Notes under the pieces: model-generated
Database searches by the model: none
Told to the model about the DNA's origin: nothing
Seen by the model: the letters and a program-made list of their open reading frames with translations, nothing else
Shown: piece after piece, positions 18,817 to 27,790 of the stretch
How the letters are laid out: each line of letters opens with the position of its first letter
How positions within the stretch are numbered: position 1 is the first letter of the stretch
Assembly: GCA_015068085.1 (NCBI GenBank)
Contig: SVLF01000013.1
Coordinates: 1-53,276, forward strand
From: Oscillospiraceae bacterium
GTDB taxonomy: Bacteria > Bacillota > Clostridia > Oscillospirales > JAAYXM01
Length of the DNA: 53,276 nt
Direction: 5' to 3'
Program-made: the position numbers and the translations under genes

Positions 18817-18852
18817 ATTGCTTGTTGAGTATCTATGTTATTAGCAAGCAAT
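18817..18852 (-). terminator. Possible terminator of the ktr operon
   Basis: ATTGCTTG (18817-18824) and CAAGCAAT (18845-18852) form an eight-pair stem; on the minus strand AAGGATTTTTG follows. The rest of the 18.78-18.95 kb gap shows nothing else. Confidence 0.4.
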
Positions 18853-18951
18853 GTGCGGCGAAATCCTCATTGCGCGTACTTGTTGGGAAACAGCCTGAGA
18901 ACTTTAACAATTTACGGAAATCAGCTACGTGTGAACAGTGCTTTGTGAAAC

Positions 18952-19602
18952 TTACTTTATTTTTCCCAACTTAGCTATGTTTGCGATAACAATCAGCGTG
19001 GTTTCTGCTTCAAGAGGCTGTTCGGGATTGATATTTACGTTTACCTCTTCGCCTTTTTTTATAGCAACGATATTGAAACCGTATTTTTTGCGTAGATTCA
19101 ATTCAATCAAATTTTTGCCTTTCCACTCTTCCCTGACGTCGATCTCGACTATTGAAACATCCTTCGACAGAGAGAGCATATCAATAAAGCCGGAACTAAG
19201 AAGATTATTGGCAAGATGGATGCCAGACTCGTTCTCGGGGAAAACAACTTTGTCCGAACCCACACGAAGTAATATCTTTTGGTGCATCTCGTTGGCGCAT
19301 TTTGCAATAACGCACTTAACGCCTGCTTCCTTGCAGAGCGTAACAGCCATTACGCTTGCTTCAAGATTACTCGCCATACAAACGACTACGGTATCAATGT
19401 TGCTGATACCGAGACGGGAAATGACCTCTGAATCGGTTACATCTGCACACTTGCAAACAGGCAAATATGCAGCTGCATCATTCACAATTCTTTGGTCAGC
19501 ATCTACTGCAATAACCTCCATGCCGTTCTCGACAAGTTCTCTTGCTACTGCTCTACCGTATCTCCCGAGACCAAAGACTGCGTATGTTTTCTTAGTTTTC
19601 AT
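18952..19602 (-). CDS. ktrA: Potassium uptake regulatory subunit, KtrA/TrkA type
   Basis: A 216-residue cytoplasmic RCK protein that gates the KtrB channel-like transporter in response to nucleotides. The Rossmann motif is FGLGRYGRAVARELV (about 9-23), followed by an acidic end of the second strand (VIAVDADQ), and a C-terminal TrkA_C domain after about residue 140. It has one RCK unit, as in KtrA, not the doubled TrkA of enterobacteria. ATG 19602 follows AAAGGAG and lies 12 bases after the ktrB stop, so the pair is one unit. Confidence 0.9.
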   Translation of the reverse strand: MKTKKTYAVFGLGRYGRAVARELVENGMEVIAVDADQRIVNDAAAYLPVCKCADVTDSEVISRLGISNIDTVVVCMASNLEASVMAVTLCKEAGVKCVIAKCANEMHQKILLRVGSDKVVFPENESGIHLANNLLSSGFIDMLSLSKDVSIVEIDVREEWKGKNLIELNLRKKYGFNIVAIKKGEEVNVNINPEQPLEAETTLIVIANIAKLGKIK

Positions 19603-19614
19603 AACTTTTCTCCT

Positions 19615-20967
19615 TTATCCGATACTGATATTTTCCGTCGGCTCGGAAATAACATTCTGGCTTTCATTCTTTCTGCCCAAAGCGACCGCAAGCGATATGG
19701 GACCTACTCTACCAAAATACATGGTTGAAATTATAATAAGTTTTCCAAATGCGTTGAGTGATGCCGTGAAATTTCTTGAAAGACCGACGGTTGCGGTTGC
19801 ACTGACCGTTTCATAAAATACATCAATGGCAGAAGCGTTGCTCGTTGCCAGTATAAGCACCGTTGAGGCGGTACAGATCGTGAGGAACATTATGACCACG
19901 GCAATAGCCTTTTTCACCGAGTCATCGGAAATGCGACGGCCGAAAATGCCTGCGCTGTTCCTGTTTCTGATGGTAGCGAATGCCGAGCAGATAAGTACAG
20001 CGATGGTTACGGTTTTCATACCGCCTGCCGTCCCCACCGGTGAACCGCCGATCAACATCAGAATAACAGATGCGGCAGCAGAGGCATTTGTCAGATTTTC
20101 TTGCGGAACAGATGCAAAACCTGCAGTTCTTGTTGTGACCGATTGAAAGAAGGAAACTTGAATTTTATCGAATAAGTTCATATTTCCAATGGTCAGAGGA
20201 TTTTTATATTCAAAAATAAATATGAGAGTTGCACCGAAAAGGATGAGACCTGCCGTAAAGGTAATGGCTATTTTGCTGTGCAAGGTAAGGTGTCTGAATA
20301 TTTTTCTGTTTTTCGGTGAACGACTCTTGACTACACGGAGAATGTCCCACCATACGATATATCCAAGACCTCCGAGAATTACGAGCGCAGAGGTTACGAT
20401 GTTAATTAATGGATTTGTGGCGTAATTACAAAGGCTGTTTTCCGCAATAATGTCAATACCTGCGTTACAAAAGGCAGAAACTGAATTAAATACCGATATC
20501 CAAATACCTTTTGCGCCAAACTCGGGAATGAACACGAGCATATAAAGAACTGCACCAATTCCCTCGAGGATCAGCGTGCCGAATAACACGTTCTTGACAA
20601 ACTTGACAAGTCCTGACATTGTGTTGAGATTGAAAGCGTCTTGAATCAGCAAGCTGTCTTCGATGCCAAGTTTTCTGTTCAAGAGAAGCATCAATCCTGT
20701 CATGATCGTGATAACTCCGAGCCCGCCAACCTGTATCAGTATAAGTATAACAATCTGACCAAAAACGCTCCATGTTGAAACGGTTGGCAGTGTTACGAGA
20801 CCGGTAACGCAGGTTGAAGTTGTTGCCGTGAACAGAGCATCGATATAAGGCACGGCAACCCCGTCAGCTGAACTTATCGGCAGTGCCAAAAGAACACTTC
20901 CAAGAAATATTACCAAAAGAAAACTCAGCAGTATAATTTGTGTTGTTGTAAATCTAATCCTTTTCAT
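19615..20967 (-). CDS. ktrB: Potassium uptake transporter, KtrB/TrkH type
   Basis: A 450-residue membrane protein with four repeated M1-P-M2 units forming a potassium pathway. The four filter loops are visible: TSTCVTGLVTL, SAFCNAGID, TTRTAGFAS and ATATVGLSRNF, each with the conserved glycine. It opens with a hydrophobic helix after MKRIRFTTTQ. It lies 37 bases after rsmG and 12 before ktrA, so it may share the rsmG transcript. No riboswitch-like leader is seen before it. Its position between rsmG and jag is unusual, since mnmE-mnmG normally occupy this place. Confidence 0.92.
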   Translation of the reverse strand: MKRIRFTTTQIILLSFLLVIFLGSVLLALPISSADGVAVPYIDALFTATTSTCVTGLVTLPTVSTWSVFGQIVILILIQVGGLGVITIMTGLMLLLNRKLGIEDSLLIQDAFNLNTMSGLVKFVKNVLFGTLILEGIGAVLYMLVFIPEFGAKGIWISVFNSVSAFCNAGIDIIAENSLCNYATNPLINIVTSALVILGGLGYIVWWDILRVVKSRSPKNRKIFRHLTLHSKIAITFTAGLILFGATLIFIFEYKNPLTIGNMNLFDKIQVSFFQSVTTRTAGFASVPQENLTNASAAASVILMLIGGSPVGTAGGMKTVTIAVLICSAFATIRNRNSAGIFGRRISDDSVKKAIAVVIMFLTICTASTVLILATSNASAIDVFYETVSATATVGLSRNFTASLNAFGKLIIISTMYFGRVGPISLAVALGRKNESQNVISEPTENISIG

Positions 20968-21004
20968 ACCAGTTTACTCTCCGTGGATAAGTACGGCATC
21001 TGCC

Positions 21005-21703
21005 TTAAAGCGGTTGATTTTTTATTTTTGCAAATCTTCTCGGATAACGACTGAGTGTAGGTTCTGTTTTACGGAAAATGAGAACAGTGTGTGTTATATC
21101 AGTTGTAGGGAGTGTGTAATCCACGCGCTTCTCAAATATAGCGCCAAGTGTTTTAACAGCATTTTCAGCACTCTTTATCTCATCATCACAGTCACGTGCC
21201 TTCATAGCGAGAAAAACGCCTCCAACCTTGACAAAAGGAAGAGTAAGCTCACACAACATACGCAGATCTGCAACTGCCCGCGAAACGGCAATATCAAAGC
21301 TCTCGCGGTAGCTTTCGTTTGCGGCAAGCTCTTCAGCGCGGGCATGGATACATTCTACATCCGAAAGAGAGAGAAGGTCACATATTCCCTGTAAAAATCC
21401 TATCCTCTTTGCAAGCGCATCAAGTAATGTAAGAGAGATATCTTTTTTTGCAAGACGGAGAGGAAGGCCCGGAAACCCTGCCCCACATCCAACGTCTATC
21501 ACCCGTTTATCTGAAAAATCGTATGCTGAAAGAAGAGAGAGAGAATCTGCAAAATGACGCAGATTTACTTCCTGCGGATCGGTTATTGCCGTAAGATTCA
21601 TCACTTCATTTGCAGAAAGAAGCTCTTTTCGGAAAATATCAAAATTTTTCGCATCGGCGCAAATATTCATTTCTGACAAAAGAGAAGAAAAAGAAAATTC
21701 CAT
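21005..21703 (-). CDS. rsmG: 16S rRNA (guanine-N7) methyltransferase RsmG (GidB)
   Basis: A 232-residue SAM-dependent enzyme that methylates G527 of 16S rRNA. The SAM motif is VIDVGCGAGFPGLPL (about 69-83), preceded by NLTAITDPQEVNLRHFADSLSLL split across 36-58, the GidB signature. AAGGAG precedes ATG 21703. It is in the usual neighbourhood of noc and parAB but on the opposite strand, with a MATE gene between. Loss of RsmG function gives low-level streptomycin resistance in other bacteria. Confidence 0.95.
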   Translation of the reverse strand: MEFSFSSLLSEMNICADAKNFDIFRKELLSANEVMNLTAITDPQEVNLRHFADSLSLLSAYDFSDKRVIDVGCGAGFPGLPLRLAKKDISLTLLDALAKRIGFLQGICDLLSLSDVECIHARAEELAANESYRESFDIAVSRAVADLRMLCELTLPFVKVGGVFLAMKARDCDDEIKSAENAVKTLGAIFEKRVDYTLPTTDITHTVLIFRKTEPTLSRYPRRFAKIKNQPL

Positions 21704-21739
21704 TATATCGGCGCTCCTTAAAAGATTTTTTACGAATGC

Positions 21740-23104
21740 TTATTCTTCGATTTCATGTAATTTTTTAAGAGTTTTTATAAGGAAAAATGCGCACATAAGT
21801 ACGGAAACGAGCTCAGAAATCGGAAAAGAAAGCCATACAAGATTCAGCTTTCCCGTCTTTGAAAGAAGCCATGCCGACGGGATAAGAACGACAAGCTGGC
21901 GACACACCGAAATGATAAAGGAGTGACTTGGGTTTCCGATAGCCTGAAAAACGGAAATGGAGATAATACAGAATCCGGCAAGCATAAAGTTTATTGCAAT
22001 AATTCTGAGTGCGGGAATTCCTATCTGAAGCATTTGTTCGGATGCGTTGAAAAATCCGAGAAGAAGTCCCGGAACGGCTTCAAATATTATAAAGCCGCAA
22101 GCCATTACGGAAAGAGCTGTAAAAAGAGAAAGCTTTATTGTTTTTTTAACGCGTTCCGGACGGCGCGCTCCGTAATTGTATGCAATAATTGGAACCATAC
22201 CGCTGTTCAGACCAAAAACAGGCATAAAAATGAAGCTCTGAAGCTTGAAGTACGCTCCGAAAACGGCTGTTGCGGTTGTTGTGAAGCTTATAAGGATACG
22301 GTTCAGGAAAAAGTTCATTATGGAGCCAACGGATTGCATAAGGATTGACGGAAAACCAACCTTATAAATACGGCGTGCAACTTCTGTATCCCAGCGGATC
22401 ATACGAAGCGAAAGATTGATTTCACGGTTTACCTTGATGTTTAAGATTATCGCGACTATTGCAGCAATAATCTGACCTGCAACAGTTGCAATTGCAGCTC
22501 CTGCCACCCCGAGTGCCGGAAGACCGAACATACCGAAAATCAGAATCGGATCAAGAATAATATTGATAATTGCGCCGATAAGCTGAGTAATCATCGCAAG
22601 AGTGGTTTTGCCGGTGGACTGCAGAAGACGTTCAAAACAGAATTGCGAGAATATTCCTATTGAAAAAATAAGACATATTGAAGAATAGTCAACGCCGTAC
22701 TCAATTATTTCTGAGACATCTGTCTGCAAAGAAAAGAAAGGGCGTGAGAAGAACGCGCCGATAACTGCAAAAATAATTGCGGTTACAATTGAAAGAAAGA
22801 TTCCGGTATTTGCCGAACGGTCAACCATCTCCTGTCTTTTCTCACCGAGTGAGCGAGAAAGAAGAGCATTTATACCGACTGCGGTACCGCCGCCGAATGC
22901 TATCATAAGATTTTGCAGAGGAAAAGCAAGTGAAACCGCCGTAAGTGCGTTTTCCGATATGCGGGCAACGAATATGCTGTCAACAACGTTGTAAAACGCC
23001 TGAACCAGCATTGAAATCATCATTGGTACTGCCATTCCTGCTAAAAGTCTGCCGATAGGCTGAGTTCCCATTTTATTTTCGGGAAGAGTTTGATTTGTTT
23101 CCAT
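21740..23104 (-). CDS. MATE-family multidrug or metabolite exporter
   Basis: A 454-residue polytopic membrane protein with about 12 segments in two homologous halves. The N-terminal PIGRLLAGMAVPMMISMLV and YNVVDSIFVAR region and FGGGTAVGINALLSRSLGE in the first half match the MATE fold; GLNSGMVPIIAYNYGARRPERV is its counterpart in the second half. Exports organic cations or drugs by sodium or proton exchange; the substrate cannot be read from sequence. AAAGGA precedes ATG 23104, and a sigma-A promoter lies 55 bases upstream. It probably reads on into rsmG (36-base gap). Confidence 0.92.
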   Translation of the reverse strand: METNQTLPENKMGTQPIGRLLAGMAVPMMISMLVQAFYNVVDSIFVARISENALTAVSLAFPLQNLMIAFGGGTAVGINALLSRSLGEKRQEMVDRSANTGIFLSIVTAIIFAVIGAFFSRPFFSLQTDVSEIIEYGVDYSSICLIFSIGIFSQFCFERLLQSTGKTTLAMITQLIGAIINIILDPILIFGMFGLPALGVAGAAIATVAGQIIAAIVAIILNIKVNREINLSLRMIRWDTEVARRIYKVGFPSILMQSVGSIMNFFLNRILISFTTTATAVFGAYFKLQSFIFMPVFGLNSGMVPIIAYNYGARRPERVKKTIKLSLFTALSVMACGFIIFEAVPGLLLGFFNASEQMLQIGIPALRIIAINFMLAGFCIISISVFQAIGNPSHSFIISVCRQLVVLIPSAWLLSKTGKLNLVWLSFPISELVSVLMCAFFLIKTLKKLHEIEE

Positions 23105-23157
23105 TGAAGTATCCTTTCTGAAATCGCTGATTTCTCGTCTGATATTATAACTTTAAT

Positions 23158-23186
23158 ATTATATATGAAAAAAGCGATAAGGTCAA
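23158..23186 (-). promoter_or_regulatory. Promoter for the MATE-rsmG-ktr run
   Basis: On the minus strand TTGACC (23186-23181), 17 bases and TATAAT (23163-23158). Confidence 0.7.
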
Positions 23187-23209
23187 GTTTTTTGCTTACT
23201 ATATTAATC

Positions 23210-23226
23210 TTTTCACAATGTGAAAA
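23210..23226. promoter_or_regulatory. 17-bp palindrome beside parS
   Basis: TTTTCACA-A-TGTGAAAA is a perfect inverted repeat one base from the parS site, upstream of noc. It resembles a relaxed parS half-site pair or an operator. Its binding protein is unknown. Confidence 0.5.
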
Positions 23227-23227
23227 C

Positions 23228-23243
23228 TGTTCCACGTGGAACA
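23228..23243. promoter_or_regulatory. parS: parS-type centromere site 1
   Basis: TGTTCCACGTGGAACA is a perfect 16-bp palindrome that matches the bacterial parS pattern TGTTNCACGTGAAACA except at the one base that makes it fully symmetric. It is upstream of noc and near parAB and the origin, as expected for ParB loading sites. Confidence 0.88.
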
Positions 23244-23335
23244 TTACAGATTTCTACAAATTTTCGCATGTAGGCTGTGATAAGATTAATATATAATATA
23301 AGGAAAACTCTACGTTATTTTTGGAGGGATTACAT

Positions 23336-24142
23336 ATGAGAAGAGATGATGTTATAGTACGCAAGGACAAAATAGTATACCTGCCTTTGGATAAAATTTC
23401 TCCAAACCGTGCACAACCACGGCGCAGGTTTAATACAGAAGAACTTCAGGAGCTTGCTTTGAGTATACGCGAAAACGGAGTACTTCAGCCGGTTACCGTG
23501 CGCCTTGTAAACCGCGAGTATGTTCTTGTCGCCGGAGAAAGAAGACTTCGGGCATCTCACATCGCAGGATTACGCGAAATCCCCTGTCTTGTAATAGAAG
23601 TAGATGATAAAAAATCTGCTTCACTTGCACTGCTCGAAAATCTGCAACGTGCGGATCTCAGCTTTTTCGAAGAAGCGGAGGGAATGGCAAATCTTATGCG
23701 GATATGTGGTTATACACAGGAGGATGTGGCAAAAAAGCTTGGAAAATCACAATCTGCTGTATCAAACAAACTCAGATTGCTTAAACTCGGCAAAGAGATA
23801 ATTCTCAGGATATCTGATGCCGGATTATGCGAGCGCCATGCCCGCGCCCTTTTGCGCCTTAATACACGCGAGGAGCGTATAGCTGCGCTCAATTATATAA
23901 TTGAAAATGAGTTAAATGTTTATAAAACCGATGAGTATATAGATTTTCTTCTATCAGGCAAAAATAATAAGAGAAGAGAGGTGCGTCGTGAAAGACAGCG
24001 ATATGTGATAAAAGATGTCAGACTGTTTTATAATACTGTTGACCGCGCTGTTGACACAATGCGAAGATCGGGCATTCGTGCAGATGTCGCAAAGGATGAA
24101 GATGATGTTTGCGTTAATGTAAATATAAAGATATTTAAATGA
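23336..24142 (+). CDS. noc: ParB-family nucleoid occlusion protein Noc
   Basis: A 268-residue ParB/Spo0J paralogue. The N-terminal CTPase domain has the GERRLRA motif (about 64-70) and ENLQRADLSFFEEAEG; the central helix-turn-helix is seen in TQEDVAKKLGKSQSAVSNKLRLL (split over about 123-145). The position upstream of parA-parB and the existence of a separate parB point to Noc, which coats DNA and blocks division over the chromosome. ATG 23336 follows GGAGGG; a TTG further upstream overlaps that site. The N-terminus begins with charged residues (RRDDVIVRKDK) rather than the hydrophobic amphipathic start of Bacillus Noc, so membrane binding is uncertain. Confidence 0.85.
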   Translation: MRRDDVIVRKDKIVYLPLDKISPNRAQPRRRFNTEELQELALSIRENGVLQPVTVRLVNREYVLVAGERRLRASHIAGLREIPCLVIEVDDKKSASLALLENLQRADLSFFEEAEGMANLMRICGYTQEDVAKKLGKSQSAVSNKLRLLKLGKEIILRISDAGLCERHARALLRLNTREERIAALNYIIENELNVYKTDEYIDFLLSGKNNKRREVRRERQRYVIKDVRLFYNTVDRAVDTMRRSGIRADVAKDEDDVCVNVNIKIFK

Positions 24143-24158
24143 TGTTCCACGTGGAACA
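24143..24158. promoter_or_regulatory. parS: parS-type centromere site 2
   Basis: A second identical TGTTCCACGTGGAACA palindrome starts at the base after the noc stop codon, 915 bp from site 1. Confidence 0.88.
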
Positions 24159-24166
24159 TTTGAAAG

Positions 24167-24205
24167 ATTATTATTGCACTTTGCTCTGCAAAGTGCTATA
24201 ATAAT
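24167..24205 (+). promoter_or_regulatory. parA promoter inside a 39-bp inverted repeat
   Basis: The left arm ATTATTATTGCACTTTGC (24167-24184) and right arm GCAAAGTGCTATAATAAT (24188-24205) match at 17 of 18 positions around a TCT loop. The promoter TTGCAC (24174-24179), 17 bases, TATAAT (24197-24202) lies within it. Such symmetry over a promoter suggests an operator, possibly autoregulation by a Par protein or by an unlinked repressor. Confidence 0.7.
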
Positions 24206-24275
24206 ATTATCACCGGTTCAGGTGAGAAATAAAGGCTTTTTGATAAGCCTTTTGGCCTATGGAGGTGGAATATAT

Positions 24276-25052
24276 ATGGCAAAAATCATTGCCGTTGCAA
24301 ATCAAAAGGGCGGCGTTGGAAAGACAACGACGTGCGTAAATCTTGCAGCAGCATTGCATATACTGAAAAAACGTGTGCTCCTGGTTGATATGGATCCACA
24401 GGGACATTCAAGCATCGGATTTGGAGTGAATAAGCATGACAAGCTTCCGACAGCATATGATCTGATTGCAGATACAGCCTCTGCGGCAGAAATTATCAGA
24501 AAAACACCTTACGGAGACTTGCTTCCGGCGAGTACAAATCTTGCGGCGGCAGAGGTTGAGCTTGTTTCGATGGACAAGCGGCATTTTGTTCTTCGTGATG
24601 CACTGAATGCCGTTTCGGACAGATACGATTTTATAATAATCGACTGCCCCCCTGCCCTGGGTATGCTCACAATAAATTCATTGTGTGCGGCAAATTCGGT
24701 AATTGTTCCGGTAGATTGCGGATTCTATGCGCTTGAGGGTCTTTCTGCACTGACGAGCACTATGGCAACGTTGAAAAAAAGCTTTAATCCGGAACTTGAT
24801 ATAGAAGGCGTTCTTCTTACAATGTTTGATTCGCGCACTAACCTTTCCGTCCAAATTGCGCAGGAGATAAAGCGCTTTTTCCCGCAGAAGGTTTTCTCGG
24901 TAACTATTCCGAGAAACGTGCGTCTTGCAGAAGCTCCGAGCCACGGAAAGCCTGTTATGGAATATGACCGTCATTCACGTGGAGCAGATTGTTATATGCG
25001 TCTTGCTGAGGAACTCATAGATAAAAATGAGGAGGTAAGAAAAAATGGCTAA
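24276..25052 (+). CDS. parA: Chromosome partitioning ATPase ParA (Soj)
   Basis: A 258-residue deviant Walker ATPase that segregates origins with ParB and in Bacillus also controls DnaA. The P-loop is KGGVGKTT (11-18) with the signature lysine K11, then DMDPQGHSS and a Walker B DFIIIDCPPALG. No N-terminal DNA-binding extension is present, as in chromosomal type Ib ParA/Soj. ATG 24276 follows GGAGG by nine bases; earlier codons cover the promoter palindrome. It overlaps parB by eight bases. Confidence 0.96.
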   Translation: MAKIIAVANQKGGVGKTTTCVNLAAALHILKKRVLLVDMDPQGHSSIGFGVNKHDKLPTAYDLIADTASAAEIIRKTPYGDLLPASTNLAAAEVELVSMDKRHFVLRDALNAVSDRYDFIIIDCPPALGMLTINSLCAANSVIVPVDCGFYALEGLSALTSTMATLKKSFNPELDIEGVLLTMFDSRTNLSVQIAQEIKRFFPQKVFSVTIPRNVRLAEAPSHGKPVMEYDRHSRGADCYMRLAEELIDKNEEVRKNG

Positions 25053-25950
25053 AAAAGGCCTTGGGAAAGGGTTTGATACTTCATTTAAGGGTCTTGATGT
25101 TTTCTTTTCAAACGAAGAAAGCACAGAAAGCGTTTCCTCGCCGGGTGCTGAGGATAGCGGAAAAGGGTCGCTTCTGATAAAGCTTTCGGATATAGATCCG
25201 AATAAAAATCAGCCGAGAAAGCTGTTTTTTGACGATTCTCTTGAAGAACTTGCGGAATCAATTCGCATCCATGGGATTCTTCAGCCTTTGGCACTTCGCA
25301 GAAGTGAGGGCGGAAGATATCAGATTATCGCCGGTGAGCGCCGTTTTCGTGCGGCGAAGCGTGCGGGGCTCAGCGAGGTTCCTGCCGTAATTGTTGATGC
25401 GGACGACCGCGCGGTAGCAGAGCTTGCGCTTATAGAAAACCTTCAGCGTGAGGATTTAAATCCCGTTGAAGAGGCAGAAGGATTTCGCGCGCTTATAGAA
25501 GAATTTTCGCTGACGCAGGAGCAGGCGGCAGAGCGCCTTGGAAAATCCCGTTCAAGCCTTACAAATGCAATGCGTCTGCTTGCCCTCTCCCCCGAAGCTC
25601 TCGCCCTGTTGCGTGAAGGACGTATTGAAAGAGGTCATGCAAAGGTAATTCTGGGACTTTCTGATAAGAATAAGCAGACGGAAGCAGCAAATATTGTTGC
25701 TGAAAAAGGGCTTAACGTCCGGCAGACCGAGGAATTGGTGCGACGTATGAACCGTTCACTTCTCACGCCTCCCGAAGAAACAGATTCTTTTGAGGTTGAT
25801 TATGTTGCATCTCTTGAGCGCGACCTTACAAAAAGCCTTGGAAGACGGGTAAAGCTTTCGCACGGTAAGAAAAAAGGAACGCTGTCTCTTGAATATTACG
25901 GCAACGATGACCTCGACCGCCTTATCAAGATACTTAGCAAAATTAAATAG
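25045..25950 (+). CDS. parB: Chromosome partitioning protein ParB (Spo0J)
   Basis: A 301-residue CTP-dependent clamp loaded at parS. The N-terminal KKGLGKGFD is the ParA-interacting start found in Spo0J. GERRFRAAKRAG (about 99-110) and IENLQREDLNPVEEAEG form the CTP-binding core, and AAERLGKSRSSLTNAMRLL is the recognition helix-turn-helix. The C-terminal dimer domain ends DDLDRLIKILSKIK. GAGGAGG inside the parA tail sets ATG 25045. The linker around residues 20-45 is longer than in Bacillus. Confidence 0.96.
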   Translation: MAKKGLGKGFDTSFKGLDVFFSNEESTESVSSPGAEDSGKGSLLIKLSDIDPNKNQPRKLFFDDSLEELAESIRIHGILQPLALRRSEGGRYQIIAGERRFRAAKRAGLSEVPAVIVDADDRAVAELALIENLQREDLNPVEEAEGFRALIEEFSLTQEQAAERLGKSRSSLTNAMRLLALSPEALALLREGRIERGHAKVILGLSDKNKQTEAANIVAEKGLNVRQTEELVRRMNRSLLTPPEETDSFEVDYVASLERDLTKSLGRRVKLSHGKKKGTLSLEYYGNDDLDRLIKILSKIK

Positions 25951-25962
25951 GAGATTGCAAAA

Positions 25963-26424
25963 ATGGACGAGAATAAAAAGAGTACAAAGCGATTTCTAAT
26001 TATTTACAGTATTGCGATATTTGTATTTGCAGTTGCGTTAATACTGATTGCATCTCTTTCTCAGATGCGTATAAACCGCGAGGCAGATGAAATTCAGGAG
26101 CGTCTTACAAATGCTGAAATTCTTGCCGCAGATAAGCAAACAAGGCTTGATGCGGTAATGACGGAAAATTCGCGTTTGAATGAGCAGATAAAGAAGCTTG
26201 AAACTGAAAACGAAACGCTTAAGACGGAAAACGGAACGCTCACTTCCGCAAAAGATACAGATGCAAAGCGTATTGCTGCGTATCAGAAGCTCGCAGAGAT
26301 GATAAATTACAAGCGTCTTGGAAAGACCCGGTCGCTGAAGAATGCAATAGAGGCTTTTGAAGCCGGAAAATATCCGGAATGCCTCAACGTTGCAGACCTT
26401 GAAATTTATAATTCCATAAAATAA
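25963..26424 (+). CDS. Single-pass membrane protein with coiled coil, unknown function
   Basis: A 153-residue protein. A short charged N-terminus is followed by one membrane segment (about 11-32, FLIIYSIAIFVFAVALILIA), a long coiled coil (about 36-105, with repeated LETENETLKTENGTL-like heptads) and a small C-terminal part that resembles a repeat-helix pair (AIEAFEAGKYPECLNVADL). It is 12 bases after parB and 24 before serS, in the same run. I do not recognise a named family; a division or envelope scaffold role would be a guess from topology. Confidence 0.75.
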   Translation: MDENKKSTKRFLIIYSIAIFVFAVALILIASLSQMRINREADEIQERLTNAEILAADKQTRLDAVMTENSRLNEQIKKLETENETLKTENGTLTSAKDTDAKRIAAYQKLAEMINYKRLGKTRSLKNAIEAFEAGKYPECLNVADLEIYNSIK

Positions 26425-26442
26425 AAACGCAAAGGAAAGTGA

Positions 26443-27720
<1,278 letters not shown>

Positions 27721-27740
27721 CAGATAGTAATATATAAAGC

Positions 27741-27780
27741 AAAAACAACGCTGTGTTTTTAAAACACAGCGTTGTTTTTT
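27741..27780. terminator. Bidirectional terminator between serS and the oxidoreductase gene
   Basis: A stem of about 18 pairs (AACAACGCTGTGTTTT with AAAACACAGCGTTGTT) has T runs on both strands, placed between convergent genes. Confidence 0.9.
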
Positions 27781-27790
27781 ATAATAAGCT

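Noticed and set aside
18938-19816. 292-codon plus-strand frame
   Set aside because: Exact antisense shadow of ktrA and the end of ktrB, whose motifs are clear.
20968-21004. c-di-AMP riboswitch before the potassium transporter
   Set aside because: The gap is 37 bases and no conserved structure is visible.
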